A stretch of 64,000 nucleotides of DNA, from positions 2,728,001 to 2,792,000 of the forward strand of contig NZ_CP137920.1 of the NCBI RefSeq assembly GCF_033708015.1, given 5' to 3'. The notes beneath the pieces are model-generated. The model did no database searches, was not told where the DNA came from, and was given only the letters and a program-made list of their open reading frames with translations. Each line of letters opens with the position of its first letter. Positions within the stretch are counted from its first letter, which is position 1. Origin of the DNA: Proteus vulgaris. GTDB lineage: Bacteria; Pseudomonadota; Gammaproteobacteria; Enterobacterales; Enterobacteriaceae. Of the stretch, positions 54,907 through 64,000 are shown piece by piece. The position numbers and the translations under genes were made by a program.

Positions 54907-55416
54907 ATGGGTCTGTTTGATAAATTAAAATCACTGGTTTCAGAGGAAAAGAAAGGCAGTGGCACGATTGATATTGTTGCACCACTTTCTGGTGAAATCG
55001 TCAATATCGAAGATGTTCCTGATGTTGTTTTCGCTGAAAAAATCGTAGGTGACGGTATTGCTATCAAACCTGCTGGCAACAAAATTGTTGCACCAGTCGA
55101 TGGTACTATCGGTAAAATTTTCGAGACTAACCATGCTTTCTCTATTGAGTCTGACAACGGTATCGAGTTATTTGTCCACTTCGGTATTGACACTGTTGAA
55201 CTGAAAGGTGAAGGATTTAAACGTATCGCTGAAGAAGGTCAGCAAGTAAAAGTAGGTGATACTATTTTAGAATTTGACTTAGCTGTATTAGAAGAAAAAG
55301 CAAAATCAGTTCTAACACCGGTTGTTATCTCTAATATGGATGAAATTCAAGGTTTAACCAAAATGACAGGCCCAGTTACTGTTGGTGAAACCGTTATTAT
55401 TCAGATTAAAAAATAA
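54907..55416 (+). CDS. crr: PTS glucose-specific enzyme IIA
   Basis: 169 residues. Active His91 ([11 protein letters not shown]) and partner His76 (ETNHAFSI). N-terminal amphipathic helix [13 protein letters not shown]. Transfers phosphate and signals carbon status to adenylate cyclase and transporters. AGGAG precedes the start. Confidence 0.97.
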   Translation: MGLFDKLKSLVSEEKKGSGTIDIVAPLSGEIVNIEDVPDVVFAEKIVGDGIAIKPAGNKIVAPVDGTIGKIFETNHAFSIESDNGIELFVHFGIDTVELKGEGFKRIAEEGQQVKVGDTILEFDLAVLEEKAKSVLTPVVISNMDEIQGLTKMTGPVTVGETVIIQIKK

Positions 55417-55439
55417 TCTCCTGTGATGCTTTCTATTTA

Positions 55440-55469
55440 AACCGCCACCGATAATGTGGCGGTTTTTTA
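55440..55469 (+). terminator. crr terminator
   Basis: AACCGCCAC-CGATAAT-GTGGCGGTT followed by TTTTT. Confidence 0.92.
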
Positions 55470-55509
55470 TTTATTCAAAAAAATACTCTAATTCATTCAA
55501 CAATGTTCT

Positions 55510-55832
55510 TACTCTAAATAATTCAAGGTAAAGTGAATGAGTCACTAGGAGCCTGCAAGTAAAATACTCTAAATAATTCAAGGTGTAGCTAGGCGACAAG
55601 TGAATGAGTCGCTAGGAGCCTGCAAGTAAAATACTCTAAATAATTCAAGGTGTAGCTAGGCGACAAGTGAATAAGTCGCTAGAAGCCTGCAAGTAAAATA
55701 CTCTAAATAATTCAAGATGTAGCTAGGCGACAAGTGAATAAGTCGCTAGAAGCCTGCAAGTAAAATACTCTAAATAATTCAAGGTGTAGCTAGGCGACAA
55801 GTGAATGAGTCGCTAGGAGCATACATAAGTAT
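55510..55832. repeat. Five tandem copies of a 67-bp repeat
   Basis: Units beginning TACTCTAAATAATTCAAG start at 55510, 55565, 55632, 55699 and 55766; the last four are exactly 67 bp apart, the first lacks about 12 bp. Common inner parts are GTGTAGCTAGGCGACAAGTG and GTCGCTAGGAGCCTGCAAG. Copies differ by a few G/A changes. This is an intergenic array, not a gene. Confidence 0.92.
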
Positions 55833-56008
55833 GTGACTAGTGCGAATGAACGCAGTCAACAACGCTACAACTTGAAGTATGACGAGTATTGTGACTAGTG
55901 CGAATGAGCACAGTCACAACAACGCTACAACTTGAAGTATGACGAGTATTGTAACTAGTGCGAATGAACGCCATCAACAACGCTACAACTTGAAGTATGA
56001 CGAGTATT
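55833..56008. repeat. Three tandem copies of a 58-60 bp repeat, inverted relative of the first array
   Basis: Units start at 55833, 55891 and 55951, each beginning GTGACTAGTGCGAATGA (third GTAACTAG) and ending ACTTGAAGTATGACGAGTATT. The reverse complement (AATACTCGTCATACTTCAAG...) lines up with the first repeat, so the two arrays converge. The array ends 2 bases before the cysM stop codon. Confidence 0.9.
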
Positions 56009-56010
56009 AA

Positions 56011-56895
56011 TTATGACGAAAAAACGCCCGTTGATAAATAACGATCCCCTCTATCACAAACAATCGCAACAATCACTGCACCGGGATTCTCTTTTGCAAC
56101 GCGCAGAGCGCCAGCAACAGCCCCTCCAGAACTTACGCCACAGAAGATACCCTCTTGACTCGCTAAAAGGCGCATCGTTGATTCTGCTTCTGTTTGTGAC
56201 ATATCTATCACACTATCCACCAGCTCTTTTTTAAAGATCCCCGGTAAATAAGCTGGTGACCAACGACGAATACCTGGAATTTGACTTTTTTCCTCAGGCT
56301 GAAGGCCAATTACTTGCACATGATCAGATTGTGTTTTTAAGTAACTTCCTACCCCTGTGATTGTGCCTGTTGTTCCCATACTCGACACAAAATGTGTAAT
56401 ACGCCCTTGTGTTTGTTGCCAAATTTCTGGGCCAGTAGAAATAAAATGCGCTCTTGGATTATCTGGGTTATTAAATTGGTCTAATACCTTACCTTTCCCC
56501 TGCTGTTCCATTTGTTGTGCGAGATCTCGCGCACCTTCCATGCCGACTTCACGACTGACTAAAATCAATTCTGCGCCATAGGCTTGCATTGATGCTTGAC
56601 GCTCTTTACTCATATTCTCAGGCATTAACAACTTTAAACGGTAACCTTTTACCGCGGCAATCATCGCTAAGGCAATTCCGGTATTCCCACTCGTTGCTTC
56701 AATCAGCGTATCACCTGGCTTTATTTCGCCACGTAATTCCGCTTGTTCGATCATCGATAATGCCGCTCTATCTTTTACTGAACCAGCAGGATTATTGCCT
56801 TCAAGCTTAACCCAGATTTCAGCGTCCACCCCTTGTGTAAGTCTTTGTAGTTTTACTAATGGTGTATTACCAATAAATTGTTCTAACCCTGCCAC
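56011..56895 (-). CDS. cysM: Cysteine synthase B
   Basis: 294 residues. PLP lysine K41 (PAGSVKDRAAL), loop [11 protein letters not shown] and phosphate loop SMGTTGTITGVG. This isozyme can also use thiosulfate to give S-sulfocysteine. It ends the cysPTWAM operon, with a 177-base gap after cysA. Confidence 0.95.
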   Translation of the reverse strand: MAGLEQFIGNTPLVKLQRLTQGVDAEIWVKLEGNNPAGSVKDRAALSMIEQAELRGEIKPGDTLIEATSGNTGIALAMIAAVKGYRLKLLMPENMSKERQASMQAYGAELILVSREVGMEGARDLAQQMEQQGKGKVLDQFNNPDNPRAHFISTGPEIWQQTQGRITHFVSSMGTTGTITGVGSYLKTQSDHVQVIGLQPEEKSQIPGIRRWSPAYLPGIFKKELVDSVIDMSQTEAESTMRLLASQEGIFCGVSSGGAVAGALRVAKENPGAVIVAIVCDRGDRYLSTGVFSS

Positions 56896-57009
56896 AATAA
56901 GTTCCTGCTCATTTGTTTGTCTGTATTAATGAAGAAATCACATTTAACTTATTAACGCAATAATATTAACGTAATTCGATAAGTCTCTTCGCTGTCTTAG
57001 AAACCAAAA

Positions 57010-57036
57010 CACCCATGCCAGAAATAAGCATGGGTG
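57010..57036 (-). terminator. Hairpin between cysA and cysM
   Basis: A 9-bp perfect stem CACCCATGC/GCATGGGTG with a 9-base loop; on the minus strand it is followed by TTTTGGTTT. A weak terminator or RNA stability element that may lower cysM expression. Confidence 0.6.
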
Positions 57037-57072
57037 AAAAGAGTAAAATTAAGCGATAGATTAATAATTAAA

Positions 57073-58161
57073 TTAGGCGGTATAGGCTAATGATACCGTA
57101 TTTAAGGGAGTATCTGCCGTATATAAACGGGCTTGAGCACCGCCCATATAGTAAGTATTTCCTTTTATTGGTGCTGAAGAAATATCATTCCAAACAGCAG
57201 TAATAGGTGTTTCACTCCATCCTAATGGCTGTAAAATTAACTGCCAATAATGCCCTCTTGGTGATGCCTCAATAACCTTTACGGGTAATCGACAAACACT
57301 ATTGGCATTTACACTTAATGCGATCTCCCAAGGACGTAAAAACACATCTACTGAACCTTGATAAAGCGGTGTCACCGATAATGGCAAGTGATATCCCCCA
57401 ATCTGTAATTGAGCGCCATTAATTTCACCTTGTAGATGATTAACATCACCTAAAAACTCTAAAACAAAGCGACTTTTTGGTGATTGCCACACTTCTTGTG
57501 GTGTCCCCACTTGCTCTATTTTACCATTCCCCATAATCACAATGCGATCAGCCACTTCCATCGCTTCTTGTTGATCATGAGTAACAAAGACACTGGTAAA
57601 TTTAAGCTCTTCATGCAATTCACGTAACCAACGACGTAATTCTGTTCTGACTTTGGCATCTAAAGCACCAAAAGGCTCATCAAGCAGTAAAATTTGAGGT
57701 TCAACAGCCAAAGCTCTTGCTAAAGCGACACGCTGTTTTTGCCCACCCGATAATTGTGCTGGATAACGTTGCGCTAAATGAGGCAATTGGATCATCTCTA
57801 ACAACTGCTGCACTTTTTTATGTATCACTTCTTTATTAGGACGCTCTCGTCGAGGTAATACTGTTAAACCAAAAGCGATATTCTCAAATACGGTCATATG
57901 ACGAAACAGCGCATAATGCTGAAAAACAAAACCGACTTTACGATCCCTCGCGTGTAATTGACTCACATCCTGCCCTTCGAAACGAATACTTCCTTGGGTT
58001 TGATGTTCAAGGCCGGCAATAATACGCAAGAGTGTTGTTTTCCCTGATCCTGAAGGCCCTAACAGTGCAACCATTTCACCTGAAGCCACATCAAGGGTGA
58101 CATCATGCAACACCTCAGTGCGATCAAAATATTTTGTGACACTATTAATTTCAATACTCAT
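57073..58161 (-). CDS. cysA: Sulfate/thiosulfate ABC transporter ATPase
   Basis: 362 residues. Walker [15 protein letters not shown]-loop FVFQHYALF, signature [16 protein letters not shown] and Walker [15 protein letters not shown]-terminal regulatory region follows. Powers uptake by CysTW. Confidence 0.96.
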   Translation of the reverse strand: MSIEINSVTKYFDRTEVLHDVTLDVASGEMVALLGPSGSGKTTLLRIIAGLEHQTQGSIRFEGQDVSQLHARDRKVGFVFQHYALFRHMTVFENIAFGLTVLPRRERPNKEVIHKKVQQLLEMIQLPHLAQRYPAQLSGGQKQRVALARALAVEPQILLLDEPFGALDAKVRTELRRWLRELHEELKFTSVFVTHDQQEAMEVADRIVIMGNGKIEQVGTPQEVWQSPKSRFVLEFLGDVNHLQGEINGAQLQIGGYHLPLSVTPLYQGSVDVFLRPWEIALSVNANSVCRLPVKVIEASPRGHYWQLILQPLGWSETPITAVWNDISSAPIKGNTYYMGGAQARLYTADTPLNTVSLAYTA

Positions 58162-58193
58162 ATTTTGCCTCTACTTTGTGTAAGTCATGATGT

Positions 58194-59036
58194 TCATTGC
58201 TGACGGGCTAAATGCCATTGCAAAGCACTTTTAAACATTAAGGTGAAAATTGCCATCATCGCGAGTAATGCAGCCGCAGTAAATGCACCAACGGTATTGT
58301 AATCTTGATGCAGTAATTCAACTTGTAACGGTAGTGAATAAGTTTCGCCGCGAATCGCGCCAGATACCACAGAAACCGCACCAAACTCACCAATCGCTCT
58401 GGCGTTGGTTAATACCACTCCATATAACAATGCCCAGCGAATATTCGGTAATGTCACTCGCCAAAACATCTTCCAACCACTCGCGCCTAACAACACGGCG
58501 GCTTCATCTTCTTGGCTACCTTGGCTCATCATCACGGGTACCAGTTCTCTCACGACAAAAGGGCAAGTGACAAATACTGTCACTAATACCATACCCGGCC
58601 ATGAAAACATAAGTTGGATATCAAATTGTGATAACCATTGCCCAGCCCAACCATTGCTACCGTAAAAAAGCAGATAGAGTAATCCAGCAACGACTGGGGA
58701 CACGGCAAATGGAATATCAATCAATGTCATTAATAACTGACGCCCCGGAAAACGAAAGCGCGTAACCAGCCATGCCATGCTGACACCGAACAACATATTG
58801 ATAGGTACAGTAATTACCGCGATGAGTACCGTTAACCAGACAGCATGTAACATATCGCTGTCTAATAAGTTCTCAGTAAATATTTCAACGCCTTTTGAAA
58901 ACGCAGTCATAAAGATCCACGCAATAGGCACAACTAAAAATAAAATGGATAACACAACGCCTGTAAGGATTAATCCCCATTTGACCCAATCAATTTGGCG
59001 ACGATATACCGAGCGTTGTTGCATAATATCTGACAT
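58194..59036 (-). CDS. cysW: Sulfate/thiosulfate permease CysW
   Basis: 280 residues from ATG at 59036, which overlaps the cysT stop. Six membrane segments and the permease motif ASGWKMFWRVTLPNIRWALLYG with GEFGAVSVVSG. Channel half with CysT. Confidence 0.94.
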   Translation of the reverse strand: MSDIMQQRSVYRRQIDWVKWGLILTGVVLSILFLVVPIAWIFMTAFSKGVEIFTENLLDSDMLHAVWLTVLIAVITVPINMLFGVSMAWLVTRFRFPGRQLLMTLIDIPFAVSPVVAGLLYLLFYGSNGWAGQWLSQFDIQLMFSWPGMVLVTVFVTCPFVVRELVPVMMSQGSQEDEAAVLLGASGWKMFWRVTLPNIRWALLYGVVLTNARAIGEFGAVSVVSGAIRGETYSLPLQVELLHQDYNTVGAFTAAALLAMMAIFTLMFKSALQWHLARQQ

Positions 59037-59869
59037 CAATGCCCCCTCAAACGTTGACCAAATCGGCTTTGTAATCCATTAATTGAAAACAGTAAGACTA
59101 ATGAAACAAGTAAAATCACAGACGCAACGGCACTTGCCGCAGGATAATCAAATTCTTGCAATCGAATAAAAATCATTAAAGAAACGACTTCGGTTTGCCA
59201 TGCAATATTACCAGCAATAAAAATAACGGCGCCAAACTCACCTAAACTGCGCGTAAAAGAAAGTGCAGTTCCTGCTATGAGTGCTGGTGATAACTCTGGT
59301 AATACAACCTTACGAAAAGCCTGCCAACGACTCGCGCCTAACGTCTCAGCCGCTTCTTCATACTCTGGGCCTAACTCTTCAAGAACGGGCTGTACCGTTC
59401 TTACGACAAAAGGTAAGCTGGTAAAAGCCATAGCAACGGCAATACCAATCCATGTATTAATGACCTTGATATCAAATTTATCCAAGACAAAACCGTACCA
59501 GCCTTGTGTTGAAAAAAGAGTTGCAAGCGTCAAGCCAGCCACAGCCGTAGGTAAAGCGAAAGGCAGATCCATTAAGCCATCAAGTAGTTGTCTACCAGGA
59601 AAGCGGTACCGAGTCATGATCCACGCAAGCAACATACCAAAAATAGCATTAAAAATACTGGCAACGGCTGCGGCTAATAGTGTGACTTTATAAGCAGCCA
59701 CAATTTGAGGATGCGTTATCACCGCCCAATATTGAGACCAACTCATATCAGAAAGTTGCACAACCAGCGCACTCATTGGTAACAGTAAGATCAAGCAGGT
59801 GTAAAACAGTGTTCCACCTAAACTTAATCCAAATCCTGGTAATACCCGTTTGCTGGTTGTGATAAACAT
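59036..59869 (-). CDS. cysT: Sulfate/thiosulfate permease CysT
   Basis: 277 residues with six membrane segments and the motif ASRWQAFRKVVLPELSPALI then GEFGAVIFIAG. Pairs with CysW. Overlaps neighbours at both ends by 1 to 3 bases. Confidence 0.94.
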   Translation of the reverse strand: MFITTSKRVLPGFGLSLGGTLFYTCLILLLPMSALVVQLSDMSWSQYWAVITHPQIVAAYKVTLLAAAVASIFNAIFGMLLAWIMTRYRFPGRQLLDGLMDLPFALPTAVAGLTLATLFSTQGWYGFVLDKFDIKVINTWIGIAVAMAFTSLPFVVRTVQPVLEELGPEYEEAAETLGASRWQAFRKVVLPELSPALIAGTALSFTRSLGEFGAVIFIAGNIAWQTEVVSLMIFIRLQEFDYPAASAVASVILLVSLVLLFSINGLQSRFGQRLRGH

Positions 59870-60888
59870 TATTGACGTCCTTGCGCTAACAATTTATCTA
59901 GCATGCCATCTGTCGTGAAATGTGTTTTCATCACGTTATTCCAGTCACCAAATACCTCTTCAATCGTAAATAGTGACGTTGCTGGGAATTGTGCTGCTTT
60001 TTTACCCATAACAGATTTATCATTTACACGATAATTAAATTGCGTGATGATCTCTTGTGCTCTGGGACTGTATAAATAAGTTAGATAGGATTTTGCCAGT
60101 GTTTCGGTGTCATTACGCTGAACATTTTTATCAATCCAAGTAACCGGAAACTCAGCTAAGATATCAACAGGTGGTACAATCACTTGATATTCATCTTCTC
60201 CATATTGTTGACGAATATTATTAACTTCAGATTCAAAACTGATCAAAACATCCCCAAGTCCACGTTCAATAAAAGAGGTTGTTGCGCCACGGCCCCCTGT
60301 ATCAAACACCTCAACATTCTTGAGAAATTTTTTCATTGCTTCTTGTGTTTTTTCATCATTACCATACGCTTTTTCAAAAGCCCCCCACGCCGCTAAATAG
60401 GTATAACGACCATTACCCGATGTTTTAGGATTAGGGAAAACCACTTTGACATCTTCACGCGTTAAATCTTCCCATGAAGTAATGTTCTTTGGATTTCCTT
60501 TGCGTACTAAATATGCCATGGTGGAATAATAGGGAGAGCTATTATTGGGAAGTCGTTGTTGCCAATCAGCAGGAATTAATTTGCCTTTGTCATGTAGAAT
60601 TTGCACATCTGTGACTTGGTTATAGGTCACTACATCTGCGGGTAAACCTTGCAATATTGCAAGTGCCTGCTTAGAAGATCCTGCATGCGATTGTTTTATG
60701 GTGACTTTGTCGTTAGGATGTTGAGCATCCCACTGTGTTTTAAAATCGCTATTTAGCTGTGTGAATAACTCTCTTGCGATATCGTAAGAGCTATTAAGTA
60801 ATTGAGCCGCTCCTGCATAACTACTCACAACCAAAGACAATGCGGTGGTTGCTTGTAATGCAAACGTTCTGATTGTATTTTTCTTCAT
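59869..60888 (-). CDS. cysP: Thiosulfate/sulfate-binding protein CysP
   Basis: 339 residues from ATG at 60888 with a signal peptide ending SSYAGAAQ. Sulfate-binding family pieces: [42 protein letters not shown] and [19 protein letters not shown]. First gene of the operon. Sbp is a close relative, but the operon place favours CysP. Confidence 0.92.
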   Translation of the reverse strand: MKKNTIRTFALQATTALSLVVSSYAGAAQLLNSSYDIARELFTQLNSDFKTQWDAQHPNDKVTIKQSHAGSSKQALAILQGLPADVVTYNQVTDVQILHDKGKLIPADWQQRLPNNSSPYYSTMAYLVRKGNPKNITSWEDLTREDVKVVFPNPKTSGNGRYTYLAAWGAFEKAYGNDEKTQEAMKKFLKNVEVFDTGGRGATTSFIERGLGDVLISFESEVNNIRQQYGEDEYQVIVPPVDILAEFPVTWIDKNVQRNDTETLAKSYLTYLYSPRAQEIITQFNYRVNDKSVMGKKAAQFPATSLFTIEEVFGDWNNVMKTHFTTDGMLDKLLAQGRQ

Positions 60889-61065
60889 CAAAAGTATCCA
60901 TCATTGTAAGTTTTATTCTAATGGTTACTCTATCGACTTTATTTATAACAGTGTAGTTAGCTTTTGTTATTTGATATGACTATAAGTTATTAAAAGTGAA
61001 CAAAACTCAAACTAATTAATTAAATTTGCATCAATTATGCTTAATGTGAAAAAAATTCAGACAAA

Positions 61066-61092
61066 AATGCCCGCTTTTAAAGCAGGCATTTC
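61066..61092 (-). terminator. yfeX terminator
   Basis: Minus strand ATGCCTGC-7-GCGGGCAT with one G-U pair, then TTTTT. Confidence 0.85.
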
Positions 61093-61124
61093 ATTAATAA
61101 ACGGTATTTAGCACTAGATCATGA

Positions 61125-62021
61125 TTACAGTGCTTTTAATACTTCATAAGAAGGTGCGAAGTAATAACTCCCTGTTACCGGTTTGCTCATACGTAATAGG
61201 TCGTCATGTTTGCCATCTAATTCACCAAACATGCTCAAAAGTTGCTGTTCGATGTTATATAAACGACCACAATAAGCTAAGAAATATAAACCATGTTTAC
61301 CACTTGCAGTACCGTAAGGCAGGCTGTGACGTAAAATCGCTAACTCTTCACCCTCTTCTTCAATCACAACACGAGAAACGTGAGATGTCACATTACGCTC
61401 AGATTCATCAAGTTCAACACTGTCTTTTTTAGTGCGACCGATCATTTTCTCTTGGTCTGATTCACTAAAACGCGCCCATTTCTTCAGGTTGTGCTCATAA
61501 CGTTGGACTAAAACATAACTACCACCAGCATCTACACCATCATTAATGAGTGCAACACCATAACGCTCATCATCTTGTGGATTTTCTGTACCATCAATAA
61601 AACCACTTAAATCGCGCTCTTCGATCCACCGGAAGCCATGAATTTCTTCTTCAACATTGATTGCACTACCAAAAGCAGCAATTGCGGCTTGTGCCAGTGA
61701 GAAATTCACATCATGACGCATAGATTGAATATGAATAAGAAGATCGCGCTGTGTTGCAGGCGCTAAACCTTTACCTAAAGGGCGAAAAGGTTTGAGCTCT
61801 GGTGCACTATTTTCATCGGAAAGTTTTTTCCAAAGATCGGAACCAAATGCAACAACTGCACCTAGTGATGCATCAGGAAATTGCTTTTGTAAATCAGATA
61901 ATGATTGCATGAATTGCTGACATCCTTCACGCAGCGTTTCTAATTCGCCTACGACCATTGCTTCGATAAAAAGACCAAATTTACTATGTGCGACTAAAAT
62001 GCCACTTTGTGCATGAGACAT
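61125..62021 (-). CDS. yfeX: Dye-decolorizing (Dyp) type peroxidase YfeX
   Basis: 298 residues. The Dyp motif GFIDGTENP (Asp and Gly of GXXDG), [13 protein letters not shown] and a late [20 protein letters not shown] with the heme His region. Acts on porphyrins with peroxide; cytoplasmic. In E. coli it is also near cysM and yfeY. Confidence 0.94.
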   Translation of the reverse strand: MSHAQSGILVAHSKFGLFIEAMVVGELETLREGCQQFMQSLSDLQKQFPDASLGAVVAFGSDLWKKLSDENSAPELKPFRPLGKGLAPATQRDLLIHIQSMRHDVNFSLAQAAIAAFGSAINVEEEIHGFRWIEERDLSGFIDGTENPQDDERYGVALINDGVDAGGSYVLVQRYEHNLKKWARFSESDQEKMIGRTKKDSVELDESERNVTSHVSRVVIEEEGEELAILRHSLPYGTASGKHGLYFLAYCGRLYNIEQQLLSMFGELDGKHDDLLRMSKPVTGSYYFAPSYEVLKAL

Positions 62022-62162
62022 ATTGCTTTCCTAATCAATAATCAAAACACCCAGAATAGTGTTGATTATATCGAATATTTTTTCCTGAAGATTTGCCTTT
62101 TAACAAAAATCGGACAGTCTAATTATAAAATATTCCTTGTTTTATAAGGAATAACGTGAAGA

Positions 62163-62759
62163 TTATTTATTCTGCCAAATAATTTGTGTTAATGTCCAAT
62201 TAGCTAAGACCTCATCAGGTGGCATTAATCCATCAGGACCATCCCATTGACCACTAAAGACATAACTTACTGATTTCGCTTCTGAAGATTGGCATAAAAT
62301 CGTTCTCTGTTTTTCATCTTTAGGGCCTTTGCTACACGCACCAAATGCTTTCTTATAGATATCGTTAAATGGTGTACCTATCGTTGTCCCCCAATCCGTC
62401 CTTGCCTTGGCATCAAAAACGTTTATTTTCTCAACGGTACCTTTTTCTTTGCCATAGAAAGCCACTTTAACGTCATTATCTTCAAGCGCTTGGATTACAA
62501 CAATAATATCACTACCTTGCATCTCCATACCGTCACGATAATTGAAGCTACCCCCTAGCTCATTTTTTATTTCACTTTCTGTTATTTTTGTTGAACTGGT
62601 GATATTTCCTAATCCATTGGCTGAAACAGTTAACGTATCATTTGAAAACCAATTCATTGGATTTAGTGCAGAAAAAGACATTCCTCCCATGGATGAACAG
62701 CCACTTAGTAGCAAAACGCTTGTGCTTAAACACAAGGGTAACCAAAATTTAGGCATCAT
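62163..62759 (-). CDS. yfeY: YfeY-like lipoprotein (RpoE regulon family)
   Basis: 198 residues with a lipoprotein signal (VLLLSGCSSMGG, Cys at about 21). The mature part has the YfeY pieces LNPMNWFSNDTLTVSANGLG and GTTIGTPFNDIYKKAFGAC. Role unknown; E. coli yfeY belongs to the sigma-E regulon. GGAGAAACA precedes the start. Confidence 0.85.
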   Translation of the reverse strand: MMPKFWLPLCLSTSVLLLSGCSSMGGMSFSALNPMNWFSNDTLTVSANGLGNITSSTKITESEIKNELGGSFNYRDGMEMQGSDIIVVIQALEDNDVKVAFYGKEKGTVEKINVFDAKARTDWGTTIGTPFNDIYKKAFGACSKGPKDEKQRTILCQSSEAKSVSYVFSGQWDGPDGLMPPDEVLANWTLTQIIWQNK

Positions 62760-63065
62760 TTGTTTCTCCGTTAAACTTTTTCGTCACACATTAAAATAAA
62801 TACTGATGTTAATAAAGCACACCTTATCTTACTCTTTATATCGCCTCAATTATCAGGATAAAAACAGTCGCGATAAGCCAGCATAATAAAATATCTACTG
62901 ATTTGATATTAGATAACCACATGAAAAGAAAGCCTAGTTACGACCATTAACATAACATTTCGTTCCACAAAAAAGGCAATATCGGATTTTACGCATAAAA
63001 TAAGAAGCGCAAAGGGAAGAATAGAAACAAAGAAAAAGGAGATAAAAATAAAAGATAAGATAAAT
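62760..63065. other. Intergenic region between yfeY and ypeA
   Basis: About 306 bases, AT rich, with no gene recognised; a sigma-E promoter for yfeY could be here, but I could not place its boxes with confidence. Confidence 0.4.
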
Positions 63066-63092
63066 AACCCCTAAATATATCAGGGGTTTTAA
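63066..63092 (-). terminator. ypeA terminator
   Basis: Minus strand AAACCCCT-GATATATTT-AGGGGTT then ATTT. Hairpin is clear, T run is weak. Confidence 0.7.
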
Positions 63093-63098
63093 ACACAA

Positions 63099-63536
63099 TT
63101 AAAGATCGAAATCCTGATCAACAATTAATCGCTTAGTATAAGTTGTGCTTTCTTGATTTTGATCTTCATACAATAATTTCTCAAACATGCAAATTGTTGC
63201 ATCATTCTCTTCTGGTACAACCAATGTAATTTGAGGACATCCCTTCGCAATCAGCTTTTTTTCTAATCGAGAAATCAAGGCATTCGCAATGCCTCTTCCT
63301 CGAAAGTCTGGATGAACACCTAAATAATATAAAGAGCCACGATGACCATCGTATCCCCCCATGACACTTCCCACAATCTCACCAGCCACTTCTGCTATCA
63401 GAAATAAATCGGGAGAGTGATTTAGTTTTCTTTCAATATCAATTTCAGGATCGTTATCAGGCGATATCAAATCACAACGCTCCCAAAGTGTAATAATTGC
63501 CTCAAAATCGTCTTGGCGAAATACACGTATTTCCAT
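63099..63536 (-). CDS. ypeA: GNAT acetyltransferase YpeA
   Basis: 145 residues from ATG at 63536 ([14 protein letters not shown], like E. coli YpeA); four more codons are open upstream. GNAT acetyl-CoA loop [20 protein letters not shown]. Substrate unknown. Confidence 0.9.
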   Translation of the reverse strand: MEIRVFRQDDFEAIITLWERCDLISPDNDPEIDIERKLNHSPDLFLIAEVAGEIVGSVMGGYDGHRGSLYYLGVHPDFRGRGIANALISRLEKKLIAKGCPQITLVVPEENDATICMFEKLLYEDQNQESTTYTKRLIVDQDFDL

Positions 63537-63663
63537 GGTTTTGCCCATTATCGTTCACATAAATCTGAATTTATTATCGCTTGTTTGGTTTATGAATCAA
63601 CTTGAAAATGAGAACATAGACAATATGAAGTTCTATTTTTAATAAATATGATAAAAATTGTAG

Positions 63664-64000
<337 letters not shown>

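Noticed and set aside
55510..56008. CRISPR-like look of the repeat arrays
   Set aside because: There are no unique spacers; the whole 67-bp and 58-bp units repeat head to tail.

Overview
The window looks like a chromosome segment of a Proteus-type enterobacterium (Morganellaceae). The evidence is low-GC DNA, the gltX, nupC, ligA-zipA-cysZ, cysK-ptsHI-crr, cysPTWAM, yfeX-yfeY-ypeA-hemF order, a phsABC thiosulfate reductase operon and an MrpJ-like regulator. The species call is inference; the gene families are read directly.

Bases 1 to about 27,900 are most of a lambdoid prophage whose structural end runs off the left edge. Its integrase lies next to a tRNA-Arg(CCU) gene, the probable attachment site. 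From left to right on the minus strand come head genes (scaffold-side ORF, MuF, portal, both terminase subunits), accessory genes, the lysis module (Rz/Rz1, M15 endolysin, two membrane proteins), a DUF1133-type late antiterminator, nin-region genes (HNH nuclease, a frameshifted ninG, ninB), DnaC-like and replication genes, a GIY-YIG protein, cII and cro. On the plus strand come CI, a two-gene cassette in the rexAB position, then the pL operon with an N-like antiterminator, RecT, YqaJ exonuclease, SSB, many small ORFs, a Dam-type methylase, an excisionase-like protein and the convergent integrase. The control circuit is readable: TATAC-N5-GTATA operators, pR, pRM and pL, and matching nutL and nutR sites with the same GATAA boxB loop.

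Two loci stand out. First, a plus-strand pair lies between the late antiterminator and the lysis genes. It has its own promoter, covered by two near-identical dyads, an ORF resembling (from memory) the ADP-ribosylating anti-CRISPR AcrIF11, and a small HTH gene, which is the layout of an acr-aca operon. Second, between CI and pL lie a nucleotidyltransferase-like gene and an unrecognised 296-residue partner, translationally coupled, which is a typical position for prophage defence or superinfection exclusion.

From 28 kb on the sequence is chromosomal: an AraC regulator divergent from a TSUP transporter, phsABC, an MrpJ-like regulator, and a 2.1 kb AT-rich stretch with no convincing gene. Then come seven tRNA genes (Val/Lys), gltX, two tRNA-Ala, a divergent SDR/MarR pair with three operator dyads, ypeB-like, nupC, ligA, zipA and cysZ. 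A GC-richer DKNYY gene, a secreted SH3-like protein and a DUF6630 gene follow, then cysK, ptsH-ptsI-crr, a converging pair of tandem repeat arrays, the sulfate/thiosulfate operon cysPTWAM, yfeX, yfeY, ypeA and the start of hemF. Thiosulfate uptake (CysP), assimilation (CysM, CysK, CysZ) and respiration (Phs) all occur in this segment.
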